Notes under the pieces: generated by a model
Told to the model about the DNA's origin: nothing
What the model saw: the letters and a program-made list of their open reading frames with translations, nothing else
Database searches by the model: none
Made by a program: the position numbers and the translations under genes
Part shown: positions 17,088-25,466 of the stretch, in pieces
Numbering within the stretch: position 1 is the stretch's first letter
Layout: each line of letters begins with the position of its first letter
From: Mesorhizobium sp. J428
GTDB lineage: Bacteria; Pseudomonadota; Alphaproteobacteria; Rhizobiales; Rhizobiaceae
DNA: 64,000 nt
Direction of reading: 5' to 3'
Assembly (NCBI RefSeq): GCF_024699925.1
Contig: NZ_JAJOMX010000001.1
Span: 5,060,001 to 5,124,000, forward strand

Positions 17088-17921
17088 TCACCAGCCGCGT
17101 GAGGCACGGCGGAACAGCAGCCAGTGACGGCGCAACGCGGAGATATCGGGCGTCGGCTTCCGGTAGGCTGAGGACGGATCGGTCCTGCCGAGCCGTGCGG
17201 GCAAGGTCGCCATCGGGAGGAAGGCGGGGCGAAGCGAGGCCGGCACGTTGGACACCCCGGCATCGAAGGCACGCAGGTGCTCGCTCGCGAGCGACACCAT
17301 CGCGCTCGCAGCCGCCGCCATCGCGGCGGGATTTTCTCCGGCAATGAAAGCGTCGCGATCGAGGCCCGAAGCGGCGAGGATGTCGAGCGGCACGAAGCAC
17401 TGCCCTCGCGAGCGATGAAACGGCATCAGCCGGATCAGTCGGGCAATGCCTGTCGCGCATCCCGCGTGACCCGACGCCTCGCCCGCGTTCGCCGTCGCTG
17501 CGGGATCGAGTACGAGTGCAGCCAGTTGGAACAGCGCCGACACTGTTTCCCCGCAATAGCCTTCGAGATCCGTCCGGCTCGGCATCGGGTCGTCGTAGAG
17601 GTCGAAGACGCGCGCTTCGAGATAATCGAGGAACGTCTGCCTGGGCAGCCGGTGGTCGGCGATCGCCTTGAGAAGGGCGACCGCAATCGGATGTCCGCTC
17701 CCCGGCTCATCCGAGGAGATCACGTCGCGCCACCATTGCAACCTGATCTCGCCGGGCATCGGCTCCGAGATCAGGTCCCGCACCCGGGCGATCTCCACGT
17801 CGAACGCATAGAGCGCGAGCAGTGCGTCACGCCTGTCCTCCGGCGCGTAGAGCACGCTCAGATACCGGTCCTGGTCGGCCGTGCGCACGAGGTCGGCAAG
17901 ATATGAATCGAGAGAGGCCAT
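17088..17921 (-). CDS. Phytoene/squalene synthase-fold protein, NDUFAF6-like
   Basis: 277-residue member of the squalene/phytoene synthase superfamily. The usual paired Asp-rich catalytic motifs are not intact: the first region reads 'YAFDVEIARVRD' and the second 'DLYDDPMPSRTDLEGYCGET'. This matches the complex I assembly factor NDUFAF6 branch rather than a carotenoid enzyme. It abuts, with no gap, a homologue of NDUFAF3, another complex I assembly factor, which supports the assignment. A true terpene-synthesis role cannot be excluded from sequence alone. Confidence 0.85.
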   Translation of the reverse strand: MASLDSYLADLVRTADQDRYLSVLYAPEDRRDALLALYAFDVEIARVRDLISEPMPGEIRLQWWRDVISSDEPGSGHPIAVALLKAIADHRLPRQTFLDYLEARVFDLYDDPMPSRTDLEGYCGETVSALFQLAALVLDPAATANAGEASGHAGCATGIARLIRLMPFHRSRGQCFVPLDILAASGLDRDAFIAGENPAAMAAAASAMVSLASEHLRAFDAGVSNVPASLRPAFLPMATLPARLGRTDPSSAYRKPTPDISALRRHWLLFRRASRGW

Positions 17922-18326
17922 TCACTCGACCGCGATCAACGCAGCGGCAACCGCCCGACCATCTGCGAGCAGCACATTGAACGTGCGCAGCGCCGCCCCC
18001 GTCGACATCGGGTCTGACGAGATGCCGGCCGCGCGCAGGGCCTCCCGCACCGGCTTGGGGATAGGCCGCAGGTCGCGCCCCATGCCTACGAGCAGAATCT
18101 CGATGTCGTCGCTTTCCGCGAAGACCCTCGCAAGGTCGTCGATGTCGATCGCCGCCGGATCCTTCGGCTCCCAGCCATAGATGCCGGACGGAAGACACAG
18201 GATCGAGCCGCGATGCGACATGTCCGCGAAGCGGAACCCGCCATTGCCATAGGCGTCGATCGGCGCACGCCCGGGAAAATGCGCCTGGCGGATCACGATA
18301 CCCGGGCCTGTGGGAGCCTGAGCCAT
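17922..18326 (-). CDS. Mth938-like domain protein, NDUFAF3 homologue
   Basis: 134-residue DUF498/Mth938-like protein, the family of the human complex I assembly factor NDUFAF3. Conserved elements are 'IDAYGNGGFRFADMSHRGSILCLPSGIYGW', 'EILLVGMGRDLRPIP' and 'MSTGAALRTFNVLLADGRAVAAALI'. It lies 3 bp from secDF, and its stop codon touches the start of the NDUFAF6-like gene. Linkage of this family with Sec genes is known in alphaproteobacteria. It probably acts in inner-membrane complex assembly. Confidence 0.92.
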   Translation of the reverse strand: MAQAPTGPGIVIRQAHFPGRAPIDAYGNGGFRFADMSHRGSILCLPSGIYGWEPKDPAAIDIDDLARVFAESDDIEILLVGMGRDLRPIPKPVREALRAAGISSDPMSTGAALRTFNVLLADGRAVAAALIAVE

Positions 18327-18329
18327 GGC

Positions 18330-20891
18330 TCAGGCCTTGGTCGGTGTTGCCCCGGCGCCGGCCTTCGGTGCTGTCGGCTCGTCGCGGTCGAATATTCCCG
18401 GCCGGAGATTGAACAGGATCAGCAACGGCCCAGCGACGAAGATCGATGAATAGGTGCCGACCACAATGCCGAAAATCATCGCCAAGGTGAACGAGGCGAT
18501 GACCTCACCACCGAACAGATAGAGCGCAATCAGCGCGAACAGCGTGGTGATGCCGGTCAGGAAGGTACGCGAGAGTGTCTGATTCATCGACAGGTCGAGC
18601 AGCTGCTCGATCGGCATCTTCTTGTAGCGCCTGAGATTTTCGCGCACGCGGTCGTATACGACCACCGTGTCGTTGATGGAATAGCCCACCACCGTCAACA
18701 AGGCCGCGATACTCGACAGGTTGAACTCGAGCCCCATGATCACATAGAAGCCGATCATCATGATGACGTCGTGTAAGGTCGAAATAATCGCACCGACGCC
18801 GAACTGCCATTCGAAGCGGAACCAGATGTAGACCAGCATGGCCAGCATCGCGGCGATGACGCCGATCGTTCCTGCCCAGGCCAGTTCCGAGGACACCGTC
18901 GGTCCAACTGATTCAATCCGCCTGAACTCGTAGTCGCCCGACAGTTCTCCCCTCACCTTCTCGACCACGCTCTGCTCGGCATTGTCGCCGGCGTCCTGGC
19001 CTTCGATGCGGATCAGGAACTCATTCGCATTGCCAATCGCCTGCACCTGCACGTCGCCGATGTTCAGCTCGCCGAGACGCGCACGGATGTCGGCCGCGTC
19101 GCCTTCGCCCTGGATCGCCTTGACCTCGATGCTCGAACCGCCAAGGAAATCGATGCCGTAGTTCATGTCCTTGACGAAGAAGAGGGCCATGGAGGCAATC
19201 GATATAGCCAGCGAGAACGCGAACGCATATCTGCGCCATGACATGAACGGAATCTTGGTGTCGTCTGGAACCAGCTTGACGAAGCCTTGCGGCATCTCGG
19301 TCGGCCGGTAGCGACGCAGCCAGATCGCGATGAGCCAGCGCGTCAGCGTGAAAGCGGTGAACACCGTCGTCACGATGCCGATGGCGAGCGTCACGGCGAA
19401 ACCGCGGATCGGACCCGATCCGAGATAGAACAGGATCACCGCCGCGATCAGCGTGGTCAGGTTGGCGTCCACGACGGTCGACAGCGCGCGCGAAAAGCCC
19501 GCGTCGAGCGACTGGACGATGGAGCGGCCGGATCTCCGCTCCTCCTTCACGCGTTCGTAGATGATGACGTTCGAATCGACCGCCATGCCCATGGTCAGCA
19601 CGATACCGGCGATGCCGGGCAGCGTCAGCGTCGCTCCCAGCAGCGTCAGAACCGCGATGATCAGCGCGACGTTGGCGATCAGCGCGATATTGGCGATGAT
19701 GCCGAGCGAGCCGTAGGCAATGACCATGAAGGCGAGCACCAGAACGGCCGCGATCGCCGAGGCGAACTGGCCCGCCGAGATCGAGTCGGCACCGAGGCTC
19801 GGTCCCACCGTGCGCTCTTCGATGATCGTCAGCGTCGCCGGAAGCGCGCCGGCCCTGAGGAGCACGGCGAGGTCGTTGGCGCCCTCGACGGTGAAGTTGC
19901 CGGAGATCTGGCCGGTGCCGCCGAGGATCGGCTCGCGAATCTGTGGCGCGGAGATGACCTGGTTGTCGAGGATGATCGCAAACAGTTTGCCGACATTCTG
20001 CTGGGTCGCCTGGCCGAACAGCGTGGCGCCGCGATTGTCGAAGCGGAACGACACGACCGGCTCGCTGGTGCGCTGGTCGAACGTGGCCTGCGCGTCGACG
20101 AGATTCTCGCCGGAGACGATGACACGGGTCTCGATGAGATAGGCCTCGGGCGGATCGTCGGTCGAATACATGACGACCGAGCCGGCCGGCGGGCGGCCTT
20201 CGATGGCGTCCTGCACCGGCATGGTCGAATCGACCATCTGGAACGTCAGCTTCGCGGTCTGGCCGAGGATGTCCTTCAGCCGGTCGGGATCCTGGAGGCC
20301 GGGCACCTGCACGAGGATGCGGTCGTCACCCTGGCGCTGGATGAGAGGTTCCGTCGTGCCGAGCTCGTTGACGCGCCGGCCGACGACCTCGATCGACTGC
20401 GACAGCGCGGAGCTCATCCGGTAATTGATACCCTCTTCCGTAAGGGTGTAGCGCAACAGGCCGGGCTCCGGCTCGTCGAAGTCGAGTTCGCTGATCGATC
20501 CGCCGGTAAAGAGGCCGGACGCGACCGGCGCCGTCATGTTGGTGAGCGCGTCCTTGGCTTTCTGGACATCGGCCGCGTCGCGGATCCTCACCTGCACCGA
20601 ATTGGCCGTGCCCGACAGACCGGTGTAGCCGATCCGCGCGTCACGCAGCGAGGCGCGGATGTCGTTGCGGGCGGTTTCGAGCCGCTCTTCGACCAGATCC
20701 TTGCGATCGAGCTGCAGGAGAATGTGCGAGCCGCCCTGCAGGTCGAGGCCGAGCGTCATCTGCCGCTTCGGCATCCAGTCGGGCAGCGCGTCGAGAAACG
20801 ACTTGGAAAACAGGTTCGGAGCGGCAATCACCACGCCGACGGCCACCGTCAACCAGATGAGGATGGTCTTCCAGCGTGTGAAATGAAGCAT
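18330..20891 (-). CDS. secDF: Protein translocase subunit SecDF (fused SecD-SecF)
   Basis: Proton-driven accessory of the Sec translocon that pulls preproteins to the periplasm. The 853-residue protein is a natural SecD-SecF fusion: SecD covers about residues 1-530 and SecF starts near residue 549 ('MSWRRYAFAFSLAISI'). Signatures include 'LGLDLQGGSHILLQLD', 'GMAVDSNVIIYERVKEE' in the SecD membrane part and 'GYSINDTVVVYDRVREN' in the SecF part. Twelve transmembrane helices are expected. The ATG at 20891 follows GAGAGGAACGG. The open frame runs on into yajC upstream, but only because yajC is frameshifted. Confidence 0.96.
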   Translation of the reverse strand: MLHFTRWKTILIWLTVAVGVVIAAPNLFSKSFLDALPDWMPKRQMTLGLDLQGGSHILLQLDRKDLVEERLETARNDIRASLRDARIGYTGLSGTANSVQVRIRDAADVQKAKDALTNMTAPVASGLFTGGSISELDFDEPEPGLLRYTLTEEGINYRMSSALSQSIEVVGRRVNELGTTEPLIQRQGDDRILVQVPGLQDPDRLKDILGQTAKLTFQMVDSTMPVQDAIEGRPPAGSVVMYSTDDPPEAYLIETRVIVSGENLVDAQATFDQRTSEPVVSFRFDNRGATLFGQATQQNVGKLFAIILDNQVISAPQIREPILGGTGQISGNFTVEGANDLAVLLRAGALPATLTIIEERTVGPSLGADSISAGQFASAIAAVLVLAFMVIAYGSLGIIANIALIANVALIIAVLTLLGATLTLPGIAGIVLTMGMAVDSNVIIYERVKEERRSGRSIVQSLDAGFSRALSTVVDANLTTLIAAVILFYLGSGPIRGFAVTLAIGIVTTVFTAFTLTRWLIAIWLRRYRPTEMPQGFVKLVPDDTKIPFMSWRRYAFAFSLAISIASMALFFVKDMNYGIDFLGGSSIEVKAIQGEGDAADIRARLGELNIGDVQVQAIGNANEFLIRIEGQDAGDNAEQSVVEKVRGELSGDYEFRRIESVGPTVSSELAWAGTIGVIAAMLAMLVYIWFRFEWQFGVGAIISTLHDVIMMIGFYVIMGLEFNLSSIAALLTVVGYSINDTVVVYDRVRENLRRYKKMPIEQLLDLSMNQTLSRTFLTGITTLFALIALYLFGGEVIASFTLAMIFGIVVGTYSSIFVAGPLLILFNLRPGIFDRDEPTAPKAGAGATPTKA

Positions 20892-20928
20892 TTCCGTTCC
20901 TCTCGACCGGCCTTCTGCGGGCCGTATC

Positions 20929-21272
20929 TCAGCCCTTGGCGTTCTGGTTGGCGACCGGCTCGCCCTTGGCCCGTCCTCCGCGATCGTCGCGCGCACGGCC
21001 GTGACCTTCACATTGTTGCCGAGGTCGATCTCGACTTCGCCGCGCTCGTCGATCACCTTGGCCACCTTGCCGACCAATCCGCCTCCGGTGACGACCTGGT
21101 CGCCACGGCGGATGTTCTTCAGCATCTCCTCACGCTTCTTCAACTGCGCACGCTGCGGACGGATGATCAGGAAATACATGATCACAAAGATCAGCACGAA
21201 CGGCAGGATGCTGATCAGCATCTCGGATCCGCCGGCGACGCCGGTCTGCGCGTATGCAGGGGTGACGAACAT
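20929..21272 (-). CDS. yajC: Preprotein translocase subunit YajC (frameshift near 3' end)
   Basis: Small inner-membrane partner of SecDF. The ATG at 21272 gives MFVTPAYAQTG, one transmembrane helix ('LISILPFVLIFVIMYFLII'), then 'RPQRAQLKKREEMLKNIRRGDQVVTGGG', characteristic of YajC. After 'VRATIAED' the frame runs without stop into secDF. Restoring one base in the GGCCCGTCC region (20966-20976) yields a normal ending, RAKGEPVANQNAKG, with TGA at 20929-20931 and 114 residues. The apparent YajC-SecDF fusion is therefore an artefact of the indel. Confidence 0.9.
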
Positions 21273-21459
21273 CAAGAACTCCCGAAAAGGACAAAGGGCC
21301 GGTCCGTGCGGGCCAGCCGAGGTGGGCGGAATATAGTCGGTCAAGGCGTCAATGCAACCGCGCGCGGCCGCCGCAGGCGCGCTTTTCCCGCCCGAATCCG
21401 CGTGTTATGCCGCCTGCCCGGCCCGGATCGTGCCGGCGCATGCAGACATGGGAAGAGAA

Positions 21460-22326
21460 ATGACGCAGGAATCCATTGAGGCCAAGCTGGACAAGCTCAT
21501 CCAGGCTGTCGCGCGCCTTGCGCCGCCGACGCCTCCGCCGGCCGAGTTTGCCGCGGCCGAAGGTTTCGTATGGGATGCGGAGCGCGGTTATCCGGCGCCT
21601 GTGCCGCGGGTGAGCCGCGTCGAGATCGGCCTGATCAAGGGCGTGGACCGGGTGCGCGACATCCTCGTCGACAACACGATGCGCTTCGCCTCCGGGCTGC
21701 CCGCCAACAACGTGCTCCTGTGGGGCGCGCGGGGCATGGGCAAATCCTCGCTGGTGAAGGCCGCGCACGCGCTCGCCAACCGCGAAGGCCCCTCGGCGGG
21801 CAGGCTGAAGCTGATCGAGATCCACCGCGAGGACATCTCCACGCTGCCGCGGCTGCTCAACCTCCTCAAGGCCGAGCCTTACAGGTTCATCCTGTTCTGC
21901 GACGACCTGTCCTTCGACAACGACGACACGTCCTACAAGTCGCTGAAGGCTGCGCTCGATGGCGGCGTCGAGGGCCGGCCGGAGAACGTCATCTTCTACG
22001 CGACGTCGAACCGGCGCCATCTTCTGCCGCGCGACATGATCGAGAACGAGCGTTCGACCGCGATCAACCCGCACGAGGCGGTCGAGGAGAAGGTCTCTCT
22101 GTCCGACCGCTTCGGCCTGTGGCTCGGTTTCCACAAGTGCAGCCAGGACGAATATCTCGCAATGATCGACGGATACGTCGCGCATTACGGGCTCAAGGTC
22201 ACGCCCGAGACGCTGCGCCATGAGGCGCTGGAGTGGGCGACCACCCGCGGCAGCCGGTCGGGACGCGTCGCCTGGCAGTTCATCCAGGATCTCGCCGGCC
22301 GGCTCGGCCAGCGCATCTCCGAATGA
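21460..22326 (+). CDS. DUF815 AAA-type ATP-binding protein
   Basis: P-loop ATPase of 288 residues in the DUF815 family. Walker A is 'LLWGARGMGKSSLVKA' (about residues 88-103) and Walker B 'RFILFCDDLSFDNDDTSYK'. Downstream 'VIFYATSNRRHLLPRDM' resembles the sensor-1 Asn of AAA+ proteins. Its cellular function is not known. The ATG at 21460, with GGAAGAG upstream, is preferred; an ATG four codons earlier is possible. It is divergent from yajC and convergent with the LysM/M23 gene. Confidence 0.93.
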   Translation: MTQESIEAKLDKLIQAVARLAPPTPPPAEFAAAEGFVWDAERGYPAPVPRVSRVEIGLIKGVDRVRDILVDNTMRFASGLPANNVLLWGARGMGKSSLVKAAHALANREGPSAGRLKLIEIHREDISTLPRLLNLLKAEPYRFILFCDDLSFDNDDTSYKSLKAALDGGVEGRPENVIFYATSNRRHLLPRDMIENERSTAINPHEAVEEKVSLSDRFGLWLGFHKCSQDEYLAMIDGYVAHYGLKVTPETLRHEALEWATTRGSRSGRVAWQFIQDLAGRLGQRISE

Positions 22327-22330
22327 AAAT

Positions 22331-22388
22331 CCGCCCTGCCTTTGGCGCCGCCCCGGACGTGTCCGGAGCGAGATCAAAGGCAGGGCGG
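22331..22388. repeat. Large inverted repeat between convergent genes
   Basis: Arms CCGCCCTGCCTTTG (22331-22344) and CAAAGGCAGGGCGG (22375-22388) are perfectly complementary over 14 bp. The intervening 30 nt contain a second palindrome, CCGGACGTGTCCGG (22353-22366). It starts 5 bp after the DUF815 stop and may act as a bidirectional terminator, or be a copy of a dispersed palindromic element. Confidence 0.7.
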
Positions 22389-22445
22389 GACCGGAGTTGG
22401 CGCGGCGGGCTGGAGGTCCGGACGTCGCGCTAAGGCTCTTCCTGG

Positions 22446-23957
22446 CTATTCGAGATATTGCTGCGGGTCGACGGGGTTCGAGTTCTCGCGAACTTCGAAG
22501 TGCAGCTTCGGCGTATCGGTGCTGCCGGTCATGCCGGAGGTGGCAATCTCCTGGCCGCGCTTGACCGTGTCGCCGCGGCTGACCTTGATCTCGCCGGTAT
22601 GGCCGTAGACGGTTACCTTGCCGTCTGCGTGGCGCACCAGCACGGTCTTGCCGAAATCCTTCAGTCCTTCGCCGGCAAAGATCACGACGCCGTTCTCGGC
22701 CGCCTTGACCGGCGTGCCTTCCGGCACCGCGATGTCGATGCCGTCATTGAACGAGGCGCCGTTCGAGTTGCCGTAGGTGCCGACGACGCGGCCGCGCACC
22801 GGCCAGCGCATCTTGCCGATGCCGGTCGAATCCGGAGCGGCCTCGCTGCTCGCGGCCTCGGCGTCCTTGATCACCTTGTTGTCGGCCTTAGGAGGCGTGT
22901 AGGTGGCGAGCTTTGCCGCTTCCGGCTTCGCCCCCTTCTTGGCAGGGCCGGCGGTGCCGGTGATTACCGGATCGACCTTCGGCGCCTGCGCGACCTGCTG
23001 GCCGGCCGCGGGAATGATCAGCTTCTGGCCGATCTTGAGGTTGGCCGTCTCGCCGAGATTGTTGACCTTGCGGATTTCGGCAGCCTTCGCGCCGGTCTTC
23101 TTGGCAATTGCATAAAGTGAATCGCCGGCGGCGACCGTATAGCCGCCGCCCGTCTGCGCGGTGGGCTTCGGCGCGGCGGGAGCGGCGCTGTTGTCGGCGG
23201 TCTTCGTCTCGACTACCGGTTCCTTGATTTTGGGCTGCTGCGGCAGCACGGCCAGGTTCTCCGGCCGCTTGCCCGGGCGCGGCAGATCCGCCGGCGCATC
23301 GATCTTCACGCCGCGCGACGACTTGGCGTCCGCCACTTCCCGCGTATTGTCCGGCGCGGATACGGGAGCCTTGCTGGAATAGACATAGGTCGGGATCACG
23401 ACCTGCTGACCGACGGTGACCGTATCGGCGCTCGCGATCCCGTTCGCCTTCATGATTTCCTTGACCGGCACGCCGAACCGCTTCGACAGGTTGTAGAGGG
23501 TCTCGCCCTCCTTGAGCGTGACTTGCGTGCCGCCGGCGCGCGACCAGCCCTGATGCGCCTCCTCGGTCTGGGCAGCGGGAGCCCTGGCAACCGATCCGGT
23601 CGGAGTCGTGTCCACCCTCGGCGCCTCGGCGACGACCGCGGGCGCAGGCTTGGATACAGGTGCGGAGGCGACCGGGGGAAGCGAGGAGCGCGTCACGGGC
23701 TGCGGCGCAACCGCCGTCCGGGCTGCCGATTCTGCATAGGTGCCGTTCGCGGGAGCGGGCCTGGCGGCGACATCGGCGGGGAAAGGCTGATTGTCCTTGC
23801 TGACGATCGAGCGCTGATTGGCGGTTGAACCGGTCAGAATGTCGTCAGTGAATCGGCTGACACCGGAGCTGCATCCCGCGGCCACACCGCCGACCAGGAC
23901 AAGCGCTGCGCCGCGCGCGAGAATGCGCTGACTCTTCTGCAACGACCCGAACCGCAT
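22446..23957 (-). CDS. LysM and M23-domain lipoprotein (NlpD/DipM-like)
   Basis: 503-residue envelope protein with a lipoprotein signal (VGGVAAGC). Two LysM repeats follow ('LKEGETLYNLSKRFGVPVKEIMKANG' and 'VAAGDSLYAIAKKTGAKAAEIRKVNN') and then a C-terminal LytM/M23 domain. Long Ala/Pro linkers separate the parts. Zinc ligands of active M23 enzymes appear lost: the first His of H-x3-D is Asn in 'FNDGIDIAVP', and the first His of H-x-H is Lys in 'PKLHFEVR'. It is thus likely an amidase activator like NlpD rather than an endopeptidase, acting in septal peptidoglycan splitting. It lies upstream of no partner but downstream of pcm in gene order. Confidence 0.92.
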   Translation of the reverse strand: MRFGSLQKSQRILARGAALVLVGGVAAGCSSGVSRFTDDILTGSTANQRSIVSKDNQPFPADVAARPAPANGTYAESAARTAVAPQPVTRSSLPPVASAPVSKPAPAVVAEAPRVDTTPTGSVARAPAAQTEEAHQGWSRAGGTQVTLKEGETLYNLSKRFGVPVKEIMKANGIASADTVTVGQQVVIPTYVYSSKAPVSAPDNTREVADAKSSRGVKIDAPADLPRPGKRPENLAVLPQQPKIKEPVVETKTADNSAAPAAPKPTAQTGGGYTVAAGDSLYAIAKKTGAKAAEIRKVNNLGETANLKIGQKLIIPAAGQQVAQAPKVDPVITGTAGPAKKGAKPEAAKLATYTPPKADNKVIKDAEAASSEAAPDSTGIGKMRWPVRGRVVGTYGNSNGASFNDGIDIAVPEGTPVKAAENGVVIFAGEGLKDFGKTVLVRHADGKVTVYGHTGEIKVSRGDTVKRGQEIATSGMTGSTDTPKLHFEVRENSNPVDPQQYLE

Positions 23958-24052
23958 GACTACACCCGCACACCAGTTACCGAACTGGCATGATTAAAGC
24001 GCGTTAATGTTACTGGTCGGTTAAGTCTTGGCGGGGCTTGAAGAAAATTCGA

Positions 24053-24709
24053 CTAAATTGCGGCCGCGACCCCTGAGGCCAGCGGCTGCAGGCGAGCCGT
24101 CGCGATATCCTCGCGGTCGAAGCGGCTGCCCACCTTGGTCAGGCGCGCCATCTGCTGCACGCCCTCCGGCGGACCGATCGGCGCGATCAGCACGCCGCCG
24201 CTCGCCAACTGGTCCACGAAGGTACGCGGAAGCCCTTCGAACGCAGCCCAGACGATGATGCGGTCGAACGGCCCTTCCGCGGGCACGCCGTTGATCCCGT
24301 CCATGTGGCGAACCGAGACATTGGTGATGCCGAGCGCGTCGAGCCTCTGCCGGGCATTGGTCGCCAGCGTCCTGTAGCGCTCGACGGTGAGCACGCGCGC
24401 CGCAAGCCGCCCCATCACGGCCGCGGTGAAGCCGGAGCCGGTGCCGATCTCCAGCACGCGGTGGGACGGCTCTAGCGTGAGGGACGCAAGGATCTTGGCC
24501 TGGAAATCGATCCCTTCGACCGCCTCGCCGCATTCGATGGGCAGCATGCGGTCGGACCAGGCGTGCGCCTGCCACTGGCCCGGGATGAAGCCGCGCCGCG
24601 GCGTGGCCTCCATCGCGGCGATCAGGCCCTTGTCCTCCAGCCCCCGGCCGCGCATGCGCAGAAGAAACGCCGCGAAGGATTCGCGGTCTGCCTGGGTCTC
24701 GTTGCTCAT
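24053..24709 (-). CDS. pcm: Protein-L-isoaspartate O-methyltransferase
   Basis: Repair methyltransferase that uses SAM to methylate isoaspartyl residues in damaged proteins. It has 218 residues. The SAM loop '[22 protein letters not shown]' (motif I) follows '[15 protein letters not shown]', and '[14 protein letters not shown]' plus 'GGVLIAPIG' are later conserved strands. Its start overlaps the surE stop by 4 bp, the classic surE-pcm pairing. A second, clearly different Pcm-like gene lies at 50.8 kb. Confidence 0.94.
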   Translation of the reverse strand: MSNETQADRESFAAFLLRMRGRGLEDKGLIAAMEATPRRGFIPGQWQAHAWSDRMLPIECGEAVEGIDFQAKILASLTLEPSHRVLEIGTGSGFTAAVMGRLAARVLTVERYRTLATNARQRLDALGITNVSVRHMDGINGVPAEGPFDRIIVWAAFEGLPRTFVDQLASGGVLIAPIGPPEGVQQMARLTKVGSRFDREDIATARLQPLASGVAAAI

Positions 24710-25464
24710 CGGAGCACCGCCGCCAGCGCGTCCCGCGTCTCATGCGCGGTGAGGTCGAGCTTCATCGGCGTCACCGAGATCTTCCGCGCATCGAGCGCAT
24801 GGATATCGGTGCCCTTCACCGGTTCGTTCATCTGCTTGCCAAAGCGCAGCCAGTAATAGGGCAAGCCGCGCCCGTCCTGGCGTTCGTCGACCCACAGTCC
24901 GTGCACATATTTCCCCTGCGATGTGACCTCGACGCCTTCGACTTCCTCGACCTCGCAATTCGGGAAATTGACGTTCAGGAACACGCCTTTGGGCAGGTCC
25001 GTGCCGATCAGCTTGTGCAGCAGGTCAGGCGCCAGAGATTCGGCCGTGCGCCACGGCACGACGCGGCCGTCGTCGTGGAACTGGTAGCTCTGGCTCAGCG
25101 CGATCGAGCGGATTCCGATCAGCGTGCCCTCCATCGCGCCCGCGACAGTGCCCGAATAGGTCACGTCGTCGGCGATGTTGGAGCCGGAGTTCACGCCGGA
25201 GAGGACAAGATCCGGCGGCTCGGGCATCAGATTGCGCACGCCCATGATGACACAGTCCGTCGGCGTGCCGCGCAGCGCATAATGCTTGTCGGCGACCTTG
25301 CGCACGCGCAGCGGCTCCGACAGCGAGAGCGAATGCGCGAAGCCCGACTGGTCGTTCTCCGGCGCGACCACCCACACGTCGTCGGAGAGCTGCCGGGCGA
25401 TGCGCTCGAGCACCATCAGTCCCTCGGCATGGATGCCGTCGTCATTCGTGAGCAGGATGCGCAT
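24706..25464 (-). CDS. surE: 5'-nucleotidase SurE
   Basis: Metal-dependent nucleoside monophosphate phosphatase linked to stationary-phase survival. It is 252 residues long and begins '[23 protein letters not shown]' with the diagnostic N-D-D-G metal site; '[26 protein letters not shown]' holds the conserved Ser and Asn loop. It lies 2 bp after serS on the same strand and overlaps pcm by 4 bp, forming a serS-surE-pcm unit. Confidence 0.97.
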   Translation of the reverse strand: MRILLTNDDGIHAEGLMVLERIARQLSDDVWVVAPENDQSGFAHSLSLSEPLRVRKVADKHYALRGTPTDCVIMGVRNLMPEPPDLVLSGVNSGSNIADDVTYSGTVAGAMEGTLIGIRSIALSQSYQFHDDGRVVPWRTAESLAPDLLHKLIGTDLPKGVFLNVNFPNCEVEEVEGVEVTSQGKYVHGLWVDERQDGRGLPYYWLRFGKQMNEPVKGTDIHALDARKISVTPMKLDLTAHETRDALAAVLR

Positions 25465-25466
25465 GT

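Noticed and set aside
18330..21344. A single YajC-SecDF fusion protein
   Set aside because: The continuity depends on one missing base; restoring it recovers a standard yajC ending and secDF keeps its own ribosome-binding site and start.
19287..21479. Long open frame of 730 codons on the plus strand opposite secDF and yajC
   Set aside because: It is antisense to strongly conserved genes, its translation is a low-complexity Arg/Asp/Gly-rich mix, and such shadow frames are expected at this GC content. The same applies to the plus-strand frames at 33136-35472, 42097-43725 and 56745-58859.
23995..24012. Possible CtrA box (two TTAA half-sites) upstream of the LysM/M23 gene
   Set aside because: The half-sites are separated by 6 bp, not the expected 7, and the flanking bases do not match.
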